Below, in pieces: positions 1 to 8,898 of a stretch of DNA of 44,707 nucleotides. The stretch lies in NCBI GenBank assembly GCA_947476925.1, contig CANJSF010000029.1, forward strand, positions 1 to 44,707, written 5' to 3'. The position numbers were made by a program, and so were the translations under genes. A model generated the notes under the pieces. It saw only the letters and a list, made by a program, of their open reading frames with translations, was not told where the DNA came from and ran no database searches. Source of the stretch: Rhodospirillaceae bacterium. Its GTDB lineage: Bacteria > Pseudomonadota > Alphaproteobacteria > Rhodospirillales > Rhodospirillaceae. Position 1 is the first letter of the stretch, and the number at the start of each line of letters is the position of its first letter.

Positions 1-810
1 GTCGGCGGAATGCGACACTGCCACGTCGTCGCGTATGACTGCGCGCTCGAAATTTTGCGCAGGCGCCTGCTCGGGCCGAAAGAGCCAGTCGGAGAAATTA
101 CGCAAAGGCGTTTCGTAACAAATCATGGCCGCCGAAAGCCCCAACCAGCCAATGAAGATCGCCGCATAAATACCCAGCACTGTATGCCCATCGCGGACCA
201 GGCGCGGACCTGGCGCAGACACGCGGATCGTCAGCGCGCGTTTGGTGTGCTTGCGCGCATCGCGCCACCACAAAAAGCCCCCAATGACCGTGCTGAGAAA
301 CAGAGCGAGCCCCACAACCCCCAGCACCTTGCGTCCGCCCGCACCTGGCAAAAACAACTCGCGATGAAAGTCGCGTAAAAAGTTGATCCAGGTCCAATAC
401 GACCGCACCCCAACGATCTCGGTGGTGGCCGGGTCGACGAACACTTGGAGGTCTGCGGCCGCGTCGTAATTTTTAATGGGCGTTAAATCCAAGCCTGTCG
501 CGGTTTTTGTCAAAGGCTCGCTGAGAACAAACGGATAAGTTTCATCGCGACTGATGGCATAGCGATCAAGATAGAGCACAAACCGATCTGGGTAAGCCGC
601 ACGAACTTTAGCAATCATCGCATCGAGGTCTGGGTGCTGCGGGCTGTTCTTGGCCGCAAATAAATCGGGGTTCAAAAATACGTCGATCTCGCGGTAGTAG
701 GCTAAAATGGACCCCGTGGAGCCGACGGCAAACAGCCACAAGCCCAACACCAAGCCGACGTATCGATGAATGAAGATCAGCCAGTCAAACTTGGGCGCGG
801 CGACAGCCAC
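1..810 (-). CDS. PepSY-associated TM helix protein (3' end beyond window)
   Basis: An open frame begins at a GTG (808-810) and runs off the left edge, giving 270 residues so far. A hydrophobic helix near residues 10-35 follows a W-L-I-F-I-H-R-Y start, as in the PepSY_TM family (iron-regulated or diheme-reductase-like inner-membrane proteins). A periplasmic-looking domain follows. A second helix near residues 155-175 follows the motif R-D-F-H-R-E-L-F, and a third lies near residues 205-225. His in H-R-Y and F-H-R are the usual candidate heme or metal ligands of the family. The GTG immediately follows the TAA of the upstream membrane gene (TAAGTG), so translation is probably coupled. Family members are often linked to siderophore reduction or periplasmic electron transfer; the substrate here is unknown. 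Confidence 0.85.
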   Translation of the reverse strand, partial: MAVAAPKFDWLIFIHRYVGLVLGLWLFAVGSTGSILAYYREIDVFLNPDLFAAKNSPQHPDLDAMIAKVRAAYPDRFVLYLDRYAISRDETYPFVLSEPLTKTATGLDLTPIKNYDAAADLQVFVDPATTEIVGVRSYWTWINFLRDFHRELFLPGAGGRKVLGVVGLALFLSTVIGGFLWWRDARKHTKRALTIRVSAPGPRLVRDGHTVLGIYAAIFIGWLGLSAAMICYETPLRNFSDWLFRPEQAPAQNFERAVIRDDVAVSHSAD

Positions 811-1347
811 TTAAACCACCGTTTTGTGCTGGCGATAGCGCATCGAGCCCGGAATGCCGGTCAGGTGAACGCCGATGTTGATGATCCACAAAACAAATAG
901 CACCCACAAAGTGTAAGTCACGAGCGTGAGGTGCGGATAAGGTTCCATCACCTGAAAACCACGAACCACTTGCCACAACCGCCAGGGCAAATAGAGGCAG
1001 GGCACGGCCACCCAAATGGGACTTTTGTGAACCTGGAAAAGATACTGCTCGCTGACAATTTGCAGCACAAACATGACAAAATATGGTGCCAACGCCAGAA
1101 TCACAGCGCCGTCGTTGGGCACAAGCCCAAACCCGACCAGGGCGGCCAAGGGCAATAGAAAGCCTGCAATCCAAATCACCCGGAACCAAATTTGAAACCA
1201 CGTGGGCCACGGGCGAACCGGGCCCGGAAAGGGTGCCGTGCCGCGATAGCGCAACACGCCAATGCTTAAGATGATTGAAGCAATGACAAAGAATGCTGCG
1301 TTCTCGGCTACGATCAACCCTAACGTCGGCGTGCCAATCGAAAGCAT
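811..1347 (-). CDS. small multi-pass inner-membrane protein, unknown function
   Basis: This encodes 178 residues with about four hydrophobic helices (roughly 8-30, 52-75, 80-102 and 138-160), separated by aromatic-rich loops. I do not recognise a named family. The gene abuts the PepSY-type gene with no gap, so the two are probably one transcript and one membrane system. A partner subunit or heme/iron-linked membrane protein is a reasonable guess but is not shown by any motif. The ATG at 1345-1347 has a modest purine-rich stretch before it. The gene is divergent from the amine oxidase at 1426, leaving about 78 bases for both promoters. Confidence 0.75.
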   Translation of the reverse strand: MLSIGTPTLGLIVAENAAFFVIASIILSIGVLRYRGTAPFPGPVRPWPTWFQIWFRVIWIAGFLLPLAALVGFGLVPNDGAVILALAPYFVMFVLQIVSEQYLFQVHKSPIWVAVPCLYLPWRLWQVVRGFQVMEPYPHLTLVTYTLWVLFVLWIINIGVHLTGIPGSMRYRQHKTVV

Positions 1348-1425
1348 CCTGAAATTCCCATTCTCTATGCTAGCCTATATGGATCAAGATTAGGCACTAT
1401 TGGGGCCGCCGCCAAGGGAGGGATC

Positions 1426-2895
1426 ATGACCGCCACGCCATCACGCCGCACCGTATTGAAAGCGTCGACGGCGGTCGTTGCGTCCGGGTTAGTGGCTCGC
1501 TCCTCACGCGCGGCCACCAAATACGATGCCATTGTTGTTGGCGCAGGCCTATCGGGCCTATACGCGGCCATGCTGCTGCAAGAACAGGGCATGAATGTGC
1601 AGGTGCTTGAAGGCCGCGCACGTGTCGGCGGTCGTGTGTACACACTCATGAACGTGCCGGGCCGCCCTGAAGCAGGCGGCGAGCTTATCGGTGGAAATTA
1701 TGCACGCATGATCGATACGGCCTCGCGCGTCGGCCTGAAGTTAATACCGCCCATCAAGTTGGGCCCGCCAGGCCAGTGGATGTACACTCTGCGTGGCCAG
1801 AACATTTTACCGAATGAGTGGGAGAAACATAAACTCAACCCGCTGACGGGCGAAGATCGCAAACTGCTGCCCAACACGCTGCTGGCGACACTCAGTAATC
1901 GCAACAACCCCTTGGGCGGGCGCGCGCTGGACGATTGGCTGCTGCCCGAGTTTCAAAAGTTCGACATTCCGCATTCGCATTACTTGCGCGATGTGCTGAA
2001 ACTCAATGAAGAGACCATACGGCTGATGAATGTTGTCATTCACACCGACCACATTGATAACACCTCTGCCCTGCACGAATTGCGCCGATATGCCGTGGGC
2101 GAGTTCAATCAGCGCATGGGCGGCGGGGGTAACTTTGGCCGCGAGAACAATCCTCCGCCCGCACTGCAAGTTGAGGGCGGCAACTCACGCATGCCCGAAG
2201 CGATGGCCAAGTCGCTCAAGAATGGCGTGCTGCTCAATAAAACCTGCATCAGCTTCGCCGATGATGGCCGCGAAGTGACAGTGAAATGCGGCGATGAAAC
2301 CGAATACAAAGCCAAACAGGTGATTATCTCGGCCCCCTTCCCCAAGGTGAAGTGGATGAAGTTCGAGCCGCAAATCCAAGGGCCCATCGCAGGCGCGATA
2401 AATGATATGGAGCTGGGAATCTCGATCCAGGTTCACTTCGCCTTCAAGAAACCCTACTGGGAGATGGACGGACTGCCGGCAGGCATGTGGACCGACTCAC
2501 CCGTCGAACGCTTTACCGTCATCACTCGCGGGCCCAAAGGCGAAGCGACATCTGCCATCGCGTTTATCAACGGCAACGATGCCTTTAAGTACAATTACAT
2601 GAGCGACAAAGAAGTTGCGGCTTATACTTTGGCCGAGATCGCCAAAATTCGCCCTTCAACCAAAGGCGTTTTGGAGCCATTGCTGGTTCAATCGTGCCAT
2701 CGGGAGCCATGGGGTGCAGGCGATTGGATTTTCTGGAGGCCCGGGCAAGTGACAAAATACGCCAACCACATGCGCGATCGCCATGGCAACATTCATTTCG
2801 CGGGTGAACACACCGCTGTCATGGAGCGCGGTATGGAAGGCGCCTACGAATCTGGCGAGCGCGCGGCTAACGATGTGCTGGCGATGTTAGGATAG
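1426..2895 (+). CDS. Tat-exported flavin amine oxidase family protein
   Basis: This 489-residue protein opens with a Tat leader (S-R-R-T-V-L-K at residues 6-12, then a hydrophobic stretch to about residue 30). The Rossmann FAD motif G-A-G-L-S-G lies at 39-44, followed by the R-x-G-G-R element near 65-70. The C-terminus carries the closing FAD-binding segment (F-A-G-E-H-T, then E-G-A-Y-E-S-G). This is the PF01593 amine-oxidase fold, which uses FAD to oxidise amines, amino acids or polyenes with O2. Tat export suggests it folds with FAD in the cytoplasm and acts in the periplasm. The start has a strong AAGGGAGGG ribosome site. It is the first gene of a plus-strand cluster with a lipoprotein 2 nt downstream. 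The substrate cannot be read from the sequence. Confidence 0.93.
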   Translation: MTATPSRRTVLKASTAVVASGLVARSSRAATKYDAIVVGAGLSGLYAAMLLQEQGMNVQVLEGRARVGGRVYTLMNVPGRPEAGGELIGGNYARMIDTASRVGLKLIPPIKLGPPGQWMYTLRGQNILPNEWEKHKLNPLTGEDRKLLPNTLLATLSNRNNPLGGRALDDWLLPEFQKFDIPHSHYLRDVLKLNEETIRLMNVVIHTDHIDNTSALHELRRYAVGEFNQRMGGGGNFGRENNPPPALQVEGGNSRMPEAMAKSLKNGVLLNKTCISFADDGREVTVKCGDETEYKAKQVIISAPFPKVKWMKFEPQIQGPIAGAINDMELGISIQVHFAFKKPYWEMDGLPAGMWTDSPVERFTVITRGPKGEATSAIAFINGNDAFKYNYMSDKEVAAYTLAEIAKIRPSTKGVLEPLLVQSCHREPWGAGDWIFWRPGQVTKYANHMRDRHGNIHFAGEHTAVMERGMEGAYESGERAANDVLAMLG

Positions 2896-2897
2896 TT

Positions 2898-3563
2898 GTG
2901 ACAACGCCGCGTTCCACATCATCTAAAATCCTGACTGCATTTGTTTTAACAAGCGCGGTATTGGGCTTATCGGGGTGCATGGCTTACCAATTGGGTGCGG
3001 CTGTCGCCGGAGCGGCCGTGAACACGGTGAGCGCCGTTGGCCGCGCCATCAGCTATGCAGCAACCGGCACCTCGCAAGCCGTGACCCGCACGGTGCAGCA
3101 AATTCCTGCGCGCATGATGTACGGCCCGCAATATTATCCGCCACGACAGGTCTATGTGCCGCCGCCGAGGCGCATCGCAACCCAGCAGCGCCCGCGGCCA
3201 ACGCCCGCGCGATCGCAGACAACAAAAAGCGCAAAGGCGGCCAAACCACTTTCCAAAGAGCGTAAAAACATTTTGGAAGTTTTGCCGCCGGAGATTCTTG
3301 ATCAGATGACAAAAGACGAGCTGATTTTGCAGTCGATGGTTCAGTATGAAGCCCTGACGAACGATAAAGACGAAGTGATTTATTGGGACCTCGATGGCCA
3401 TGCAGGCACCGCGATGGCCGCTGCCGAACACCGCATGGGCTCATTCACATGCCGTGAATTGACCGAGACCATCAAACTCGATACCGCTGACGATGCCGAA
3501 GCCACGCAGTCAAAAGCCACCGCCTGCCGCACCGAAGATGTCGGCTGGAGCTTATCTTTTTAG
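2898..3563 (+). CDS. lipoprotein with Pro-rich linker, unknown function
   Basis: This 221-residue protein starts at a GTG just after the amine oxidase stop. The N-terminal signal ends in a lipobox L-S-G-C with Cys at residue 27, so lipidation and membrane anchoring are expected. A small Ala/Gly-rich segment (30-60) is followed by a Tyr/Pro/Arg-rich linker (about 80-125) and a charged C-terminal domain (about 130-221) with two Cys near the end. The linker resembles those that span the periplasm or bind peptidoglycan. I do not recognise the C-terminal domain. Tight spacing indicates co-transcription with the amine oxidase. Confidence 0.83.
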   Translation: MTTPRSTSSKILTAFVLTSAVLGLSGCMAYQLGAAVAGAAVNTVSAVGRAISYAATGTSQAVTRTVQQIPARMMYGPQYYPPRQVYVPPPRRIATQQRPRPTPARSQTTKSAKAAKPLSKERKNILEVLPPEILDQMTKDELILQSMVQYEALTNDKDEVIYWDLDGHAGTAMAAAEHRMGSFTCRELTETIKLDTADDAEATQSKATACRTEDVGWSLSF

Positions 3564-3585
3564 TAACGCGCAAATGGAGTTTGCA

Positions 3586-4476
3586 ATGCTCACACGTCGC
3601 TCAATGACAACCGCCAGCATGATGACCGTTGCCGCAAGCCTAGCGCAAAGCCGAATTGCCAATGCCGCCGACATCAAAGTGCCTTGGACATCGCAAGGCG
3701 ATGTGAAGGTCGGTGCAGGAAAGATGCATTGGGCATCCGTTGGCAGTGGTGAGCCAATCGTTCTGTTGCCGAAACTTGGTGGGTGGGTCGCCGATTGGCG
3801 CCAAGTCGCACCACTCTTGGCACAGAAGTATCGTGTCATCGTGATCGACAACCCGGGGCATGGTGGCTCAACGATGAATGGCACGCCGCCTTATTGGCTG
3901 AATGTCCCTGAATCGGCAGCCATGTTGATGTCGACGCTAGATGAACTCGGCATTGGAAAATGCGCGCTCGGCGGCAACTCGCTCGGCGGATGCATCTCGG
4001 TTGTCACGGCGGCGCTGTGGCCCGAGAAATTCTCGAAACTGATTTTGCTCAGTGTTGCGTTGGGTGATGCGCGTACACGCGCGCAGATGGAAGAAGCCGA
4101 CAAAGCCAGCGCACGTAATTACGACGCCCAAGGCCGCCCTTTGCCGCGCCCCTTCGCCGATGTGGCCAAAAGTTTCGGCATTACCGACCCGGCCATTCAT
4201 GAAGAGCAGAATCAAAGTCGCGCCAAAGCAGGTGTTTGGGTGCGCGCATCCGAGCGTGGTGTCGGCCATGCCGGCATTGCCGACTACCTCCCGCGCATTA
4301 CGGCGCAGACCTTGCTGATGTACGGCAAGTTGGGCGGGTATAAACAATTTGAAGCTGTAGGGCTTTCAAAAATCCCCAAAGTAAAGTCAGTGCATATCGA
4401 TAATGCCAGCTCATTTGCCCACCAAGATCAGCCAGCCGAGACCGCGCGGCTGATGATGGAGTTTTTAGCGTCATAG
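3586..4476 (+). CDS. exported alpha/beta hydrolase
   Basis: A 296-residue alpha/beta-hydrolase-fold protein. The ATG at 3586 is chosen because GGAG sits 6 nt before it and the protein then begins with a leader (T-R-R-S-M near residues 3-7, hydrophobic to about 28, A-N-A-A-D cleavage-like site). Upstream in-frame ATGs (3574, and 3493 inside the lipoprotein gene) would add unlikely residues. The nucleophile elbow G-N-S-L-G-G puts the catalytic Ser at residue 132. The oxyanion region precedes D-N-P-G-H-G-G-S, and a C-terminal His in F-A-H-Q-D is the likely third member of the triad. It is probably an esterase or lactonase of the periplasm. Substrate is unknown. Confidence 0.9.
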   Translation: MLTRRSMTTASMMTVAASLAQSRIANAADIKVPWTSQGDVKVGAGKMHWASVGSGEPIVLLPKLGGWVADWRQVAPLLAQKYRVIVIDNPGHGGSTMNGTPPYWLNVPESAAMLMSTLDELGIGKCALGGNSLGGCISVVTAALWPEKFSKLILLSVALGDARTRAQMEEADKASARNYDAQGRPLPRPFADVAKSFGITDPAIHEEQNQSRAKAGVWVRASERGVGHAGIADYLPRITAQTLLMYGKLGGYKQFEAVGLSKIPKVKSVHIDNASSFAHQDQPAETARLMMEFLAS

Positions 4477-4557
4477 TTTAACGCGGGCCAAAGAGTGTTG
4501 CCTTGACGCAACAGGGAAAAACTTTGTTGGCGCGGGCCTGGGTCACTGTGCGAACTC

Positions 4558-4572
4558 ATGCTGTTTCAGCAT
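4558..4572. repeat. short perfect inverted repeat upstream of receptor gene
   Basis: ATGCTG-TTT-CAGCAT forms a perfect 6-bp inverted repeat about 105 bases before the receptor start. It lies in the 200-base gap between the hydrolase and the TonB-dependent receptor. It could be an operator or a small hairpin; no T-run follows, so a terminator is unlikely. I could not place a convincing promoter in the gap. Confidence 0.3.
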
Positions 4573-4676
4573 TTACACATAAGTGTCATGGGCTCAGGGT
4601 CTGTGACGATTAAGCTGCACCGTTGCAGCTATGCAAGCGATGCATACCAATTTTTGTCGCGTCTATGGGGAACCAC

Positions 4677-7145
4677 ATGAATTTGTCATCACGAACACTG
4701 AAATCTGCGCTTCTGCTGACCACTGTTTTGGCGATGGGCGCAACTGAGGCGATGGCCCAAATCGAGGAAATCGTTGTCACCACGCGCAAACGCGAAGAAA
4801 ATTTGCAAGCAGTGCCGATCACCGTTACGGCCTTCACAGCAGAGACGATTCAACGCCAAGGCATTCGCACAATCAATGAAGTAGCGAAATTCACCCCTGG
4901 CTTGAACTTCGACAAAGGCTTCGCACCACAAGATACGCGCCCCAACATTCGCGGCTTACCCACGACGCGCGGCCGCCCACCGATCGGCATCTTGTTAGAT
5001 GGTATCGATATCTCGTCTGAATCACTTTCAACGGCTGGCGGTTCGAGCTTGATGAATTTGAAGCTGGTCGATGTTGAACGTATCGAAGTGGTGAAAGGTC
5101 CGCAAAGCGCGCTCTATGGCCGTGTCGCTTTTGGCGGTGCCATCAACTACATCTCGAAAAAGCCAGATTTCGAGAAAATGGAAGGCGCGATCAACACGGA
5201 CATCGGAACATACGGCCTTTATGAAGTTCGGGGCTCATTGAATGCTCCCATTTCCGATAAAATGGCGGTGCGCATGAACGCGCTCTATAGCGATTTCAAT
5301 GGCTTTTATAACAACACCGTCAGCGGTGCGCGGATTGGTGGTTGGAAAACCAGTGGCCTCGCCGGCGCCTTCCGCCTGAAGCCCTCTGACAACGCCGACT
5401 TTACTTTGCGCTTATCATACTCCGACGATAAATCTGAAGTGCGCCCATCGTACTATTGGGGCCAAGCCAGCGGCGGCAGAACAACCCTTGCGCTTCCGTC
5501 AAATGCCGTCGGTCTCCGCCTGGGAACTCCGCCTGGTGGGGCACCGTTACCCGCCACCATTCTTTATCCTAAGCTAGGTGAAGAACTGACCGGTGATCGA
5601 ATTGCACTTAGCGTCGATCCGCTCACGGGCAAGGATTATGAAGGCGGAATCTTGAAGCCTTTCATCGCCAGCCTCGTTGGCGATATTGAAATTGGTGACA
5701 TGACGCTATCGTCGAAGACCGGATATTTGGACGCCAGCGCCCTCAGCCGTGCGGACGGCGATTTCCTTGGTGCACCAAATGCGGCTGTCACATTGCCTTC
5801 TCCAGGAAATGCTGAGCCCTTAAACGCCCTTCAAGTCACCGACCTCAAGACTGACGCTTGGCAATTCAGCCAAGAATTGCGCCTCAGTGACCTAGATGCT
5901 GACCGCTTCCGTTGGGCGGTTGGCGGCCTTTTCTGGCAAGAAAACTACGACAGCATCAACTCCTCCCTGTTCATCAGCGGCTTTGCCCGATTAATTCCCG
6001 GATGGTCTGCTGCGCGCGAAGTTCAATTGCGCGGCAATCCGCCAGGTGACTTGAACTCGCGTGATACCAAGCACTACTCGGGCTATGCGATGGCTGAATT
6101 CGACATCACTGATCAACTGGAGATCAGTGCTGAAGGCCGCTACAGCGAAGAAAAATTCAAGTACGTCTTTGGCCGGGCCGTTGCCGCTCCTTTGGCGGCA
6201 GGCACCAATGCGTTACTGCCATACACTCTGGGCGGAGTTGTGTTCACACCGGCATCAAAGTCGCATTTCTTTGCTCCACGCGTGACATTGAACTACAAAC
6301 CCATGGATGATCTCTTGTTATACGCCACCTACTCGAAGGGCGTGAAACCAGGCGGCTTCCTGAACGTCGCGGTCGTTTTCGATCCGGCCGACGCACTTTA
6401 TAAGCCCGAAAAACTGCAAAACTACGAAGCGGGTTTCAAAAGCACTTGGGCCGACGGAACAGTTCGCTTCAACGGCGCATATTTCCACATGATCTACAAA
6501 GATCGTTTGACCCAGTTGTTGGTGCCCGAGCCGCGCAGCCCGCAAGGCACGGTGACCAAAACTGTCAACCAAGGCCAAGCCAAAGTTGACGGCATTGAAG
6601 CCGAGGTGACGTTTGCGCCAACTCAAGGCCTGACGTTGAACGCCGCCTACACCTACCTTGATCCGCGCTTTACCGAATCAGAAGTACCCAATACCTCTGC
6701 ATTGGGCATTGGCGGTTCTGGCAATTGCCGCGTCGGCACAGTGGGTCCGCAAGTTGTTTGCTTCACCAATACGAACGGCAAACAGCTTGAGCAGTCTGCC
6801 AAGCATTCGCTGTCAACCGGCATTGACTACACCATGCCGCTCGGCACGGGCTGGGATTTGATTTCGGGCATTTCGGCGCAGTACCGTTCGAAGCGCTTCC
6901 AGTCGCCTGACAATCTGATTTGGTTGGCCAGCCATTGGAATGCCGATGCGCGTCTTGGCGCACAGAACGACACCTACTCGATTTTGGGCTATGTCGATAA
7001 CTTGTTTGACAACCGCAAGCCGACCTCAGCTCAAACGTATGGTGACCCGTTCATCGCGCCGCCGGCTGCACCGCCGGTTCTGGCCTACACCACGTATGCC
7101 GGAGACAAGCGCCAAATGGGCATTCGCCTGAGCGCGAAGTTCTAA
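4677..7145 (+). CDS. TonB-dependent outer-membrane receptor
   Basis: An 822-residue receptor. The ATG at 4677 is chosen because GGGGA lies 5 nt upstream; it gives a clean Sec signal ending A-M-A before Q-I-E-E. A TonB-box-like I-V-V-T-T-R-K-R segment comes next. The plug domain (about 30-155) includes N-I-R-G-L and V-K-G-P-Q-S-A-L-Y-G-R. The C-terminal barrel has the usual Y-x-E-K/N-Y-E-A-G-F-K segment and ends in an aromatic residue (S-A-K-F). This subtype is abundant in sphingomonads and caulobacters, where it imports diverse organic compounds and iron chelates. Flanking exported hydrolases suggest uptake of an organic substrate. A terminator follows directly. Confidence 0.95.
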   Translation: MNLSSRTLKSALLLTTVLAMGATEAMAQIEEIVVTTRKREENLQAVPITVTAFTAETIQRQGIRTINEVAKFTPGLNFDKGFAPQDTRPNIRGLPTTRGRPPIGILLDGIDISSESLSTAGGSSLMNLKLVDVERIEVVKGPQSALYGRVAFGGAINYISKKPDFEKMEGAINTDIGTYGLYEVRGSLNAPISDKMAVRMNALYSDFNGFYNNTVSGARIGGWKTSGLAGAFRLKPSDNADFTLRLSYSDDKSEVRPSYYWGQASGGRTTLALPSNAVGLRLGTPPGGAPLPATILYPKLGEELTGDRIALSVDPLTGKDYEGGILKPFIASLVGDIEIGDMTLSSKTGYLDASALSRADGDFLGAPNAAVTLPSPGNAEPLNALQVTDLKTDAWQFSQELRLSDLDADRFRWAVGGLFWQENYDSINSSLFISGFARLIPGWSAAREVQLRGNPPGDLNSRDTKHYSGYAMAEFDITDQLEISAEGRYSEEKFKYVFGRAVAAPLAAGTNALLPYTLGGVVFTPASKSHFFAPRVTLNYKPMDDLLLYATYSKGVKPGGFLNVAVVFDPADALYKPEKLQNYEAGFKSTWADGTVRFNGAYFHMIYKDRLTQLLVPEPRSPQGTVTKTVNQGQAKVDGIEAEVTFAPTQGLTLNAAYTYLDPRFTESEVPNTSALGIGGSGNCRVGTVGPQVVCFTNTNGKQLEQSAKHSLSTGIDYTMPLGTGWDLISGISAQYRSKRFQSPDNLIWLASHWNADARLGAQNDTYSILGYVDNLFDNRKPTSAQTYGDPFIAPPAAPPVLAYTTYAGDKRQMGIRLSAKF

Positions 7146-7167
7146 GAGTCTCTTCACTTTTTTCGTC

Positions 7168-7204
7168 AAAACGGCGGCTCGCAAGAGTCGCCGTTTTTGT
7201 TTGG
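7168..7204 (+). terminator. Rho-independent terminator after receptor gene
   Basis: A stem of about 13 bp with one G-T pair (AAAACGGCGGCTC against GAGTCGCCGTTTT), capped by a GCAA tetraloop, is followed by a T-rich tail. It starts about 23 bases after the receptor stop and clearly ends that transcript. Confidence 0.92.
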
Positions 7205-7253
7205 GCCGTCTATGATGGGGGCACCGAGCCCCCCACCCAACGCGGTGCGTCAG

Positions 7254-8198
7254 ATGATCCGAACGGCCTTCAAAATCCTTTTGGCGATTCTTGCTATCCT
7301 CATCATTCTTGTTGGCGGCTTCGTGATCGACGGCAATCTGCAAATTGCCCGCGAAGAAGTTGCACCCGCCGAGCAAGGTGCCCCGGGCCAGTTTGTAACC
7401 CACGAGGGCCGTAAACTTCATGTCCTGACGTTGGGCGACCCCATGGCCGACCCCACCGGGGCGCCAATTATGCTGGTGCATGGCTTCTCGGCAGCAGGTT
7501 ACGCCACCTGGATGCCGTGGGCTGAAAAACTGCACGCGGCCGGGCGCAGCGTCATCGTGCCTGACCTGCTGGGCTTTGGGCATTCCGAGCGTGTCACCGA
7601 GCCTGGAGATCACTATGGCGTTCCGGCACGCGCACGCCAGGTCCTCGCTATTGCTGATGCGCTAAGCGTGACGACTTTTGATGTGGTGGGGGAATCGTAT
7701 GGCGGCGCGGTAACCGCACAATTGGCGTTGTCGGCGCCAGAGCACTTACGCAAAGCCATTTTTATGGACGCGCAAATTTACCCCCAAGTTATTCCGCTGC
7801 AAAAATTGCGCCGTATTCCATTTATGGGTTCCGTGTTGACCTGGAATTCGATTGCCGGCGGCCCCAATGGCTTTGCTGCCATTCGCTGCCGCACGACGGG
7901 TGACTGCCGCTGGCTCGACTTGTCAAAGCGAAAAAACACCGTGAAGACATTTCATGCCATCGCCGCCAGCAACCGCAACGATGAGGGCGTGTACACCCGC
8001 ATCGGCGACATCAAAACACCATCCATTGTCATATGGGGCAGCGAGGACAAAACAGTGCCCGTCGCTAACGGCGATCGATTGGCCCGCGAATTGGGCAGCC
8101 CCTTTGTGCTGATAAATGGCGCGGGCCACGTACCGTATTTTGAACAGCCAGATAAAGTCGCAGAACGTGTCTTAGCATTCCTGGGGAGGGAGAAATGA
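7254..8198 (+). CDS. membrane-anchored alpha/beta hydrolase
   Basis: A 314-residue protein with an N-terminal signal-anchor (hydrophobic from about residue 4 to 25) and an alpha/beta-hydrolase domain facing the periplasm. Visible elements are H-G-F-S-A near the oxyanion hole, D-L-L-G-F-G-H-S, the nucleophile elbow G-E-S-Y-G-G, W-G-S-E-D-K-T before the acid strand, and G-A-G-H-V-P with the catalytic His. The ATG at 7254 starts the anchor directly; ATGs at 7212/7215 are alternatives and neither has a strong ribosome site. The stop overlaps the next gene (ATGA), so the two are translationally coupled. Likely an esterase or C-C hydrolase; substrate unknown. Confidence 0.9.
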   Translation: MIRTAFKILLAILAILIILVGGFVIDGNLQIAREEVAPAEQGAPGQFVTHEGRKLHVLTLGDPMADPTGAPIMLVHGFSAAGYATWMPWAEKLHAAGRSVIVPDLLGFGHSERVTEPGDHYGVPARARQVLAIADALSVTTFDVVGESYGGAVTAQLALSAPEHLRKAIFMDAQIYPQVIPLQKLRRIPFMGSVLTWNSIAGGPNGFAAIRCRTTGDCRWLDLSKRKNTVKTFHAIAASNRNDEGVYTRIGDIKTPSIVIWGSEDKTVPVANGDRLARELGSPFVLINGAGHVPYFEQPDKVAERVLAFLGREK

Positions 8199-8770
8199 CA
8201 TTGAAAATTATTGCTGCTGTTTGTGTGTTGATCACGAGCGCGTTGAGCAGCGCGGCCTTTGCTGCCGACTCAAAAGAAAAACTACAAACCGAGATCGAAG
8301 CGGTCATCAACGATATGGCCGGGCGTTGGGCGGCCAACACTTGGACGACGATTCCGAAAGATTTGTGGGACACCAAAGAACCCATGCCGATGTACTTGGC
8401 CGAGGAGCAACCCGGTTGGCTGATTGGCTGGGACCAAGTGAACGGCTATTTCGACCCCAAGCGAGCGGGTTTCATGCAGGCTGCAAACTATGAGGCTTCA
8501 AACGTTCAAGTTCGCACCATCGCGCCGGACCTGGCCGTGGCCACTTGGAATATTTATTGGCAAATGAAGTTGCGCCCCACCGAAGCGATTGGTGAAAAGC
8601 TTCGGGCCAGCGGCATCTTCCGCAAAACCGCTGCAGGCTGGAAGTTCATTCACTACGGTGAATCACCCAAGTCGCCGTCAGTATATATTGAAGAGCTCTA
8701 CCACGATCGTGTGTCGCCCGACTTTCGCAAACGCGTTGATGACATGAAAGGCGGCCGGCCCTCGCCCTAG
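8195..8770 (+). CDS. secreted NTF2/SnoaL-like protein
   Basis: A 191-residue protein with a Sec signal ending A-F-A-A-D (about residue 24) and an NTF2-like (SnoaL/DUF4440) alpha+beta domain. The pattern is an N-terminal helix pair, then A-T-W-N-I-Y-W and G-I-F-R-K-T-A-A-G-W-K-F-I-H-Y strands typical of this fold. GGAGGGAGAA precedes the ATG, which overlaps the hydrolase stop. NTF2-like proteins act as isomerases, dehydratases or ligand-binding partners. Coupling with the anchored hydrolase suggests a joint periplasmic step, but no catalytic residue can be assigned. Confidence 0.85.
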   Translation: MTLKIIAAVCVLITSALSSAAFAADSKEKLQTEIEAVINDMAGRWAANTWTTIPKDLWDTKEPMPMYLAEEQPGWLIGWDQVNGYFDPKRAGFMQAANYEASNVQVRTIAPDLAVATWNIYWQMKLRPTEAIGEKLRASGIFRKTAAGWKFIHYGESPKSPSVYIEELYHDRVSPDFRKRVDDMKGGRPSP

Positions 8771-8898
8771 GGCACCGCACGCAAAGATAGCGAGGTGCGT
8801 TTAACTCTAGATTGCAGCGTGGGTCTCTGGCTACACTGCCATCATGATCTGGCCTGCGTCGGCGGAACGGCGCAACGAAAAAACGAGGATAAAGTGCG

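Noticed and set aside
3493-3585. Upstream extension of the alpha/beta hydrolase into the lipoprotein gene
   Set aside because: It lacks a ribosome site and would put 31 odd residues before a clean export leader; GGAG fits the ATG at 3586.
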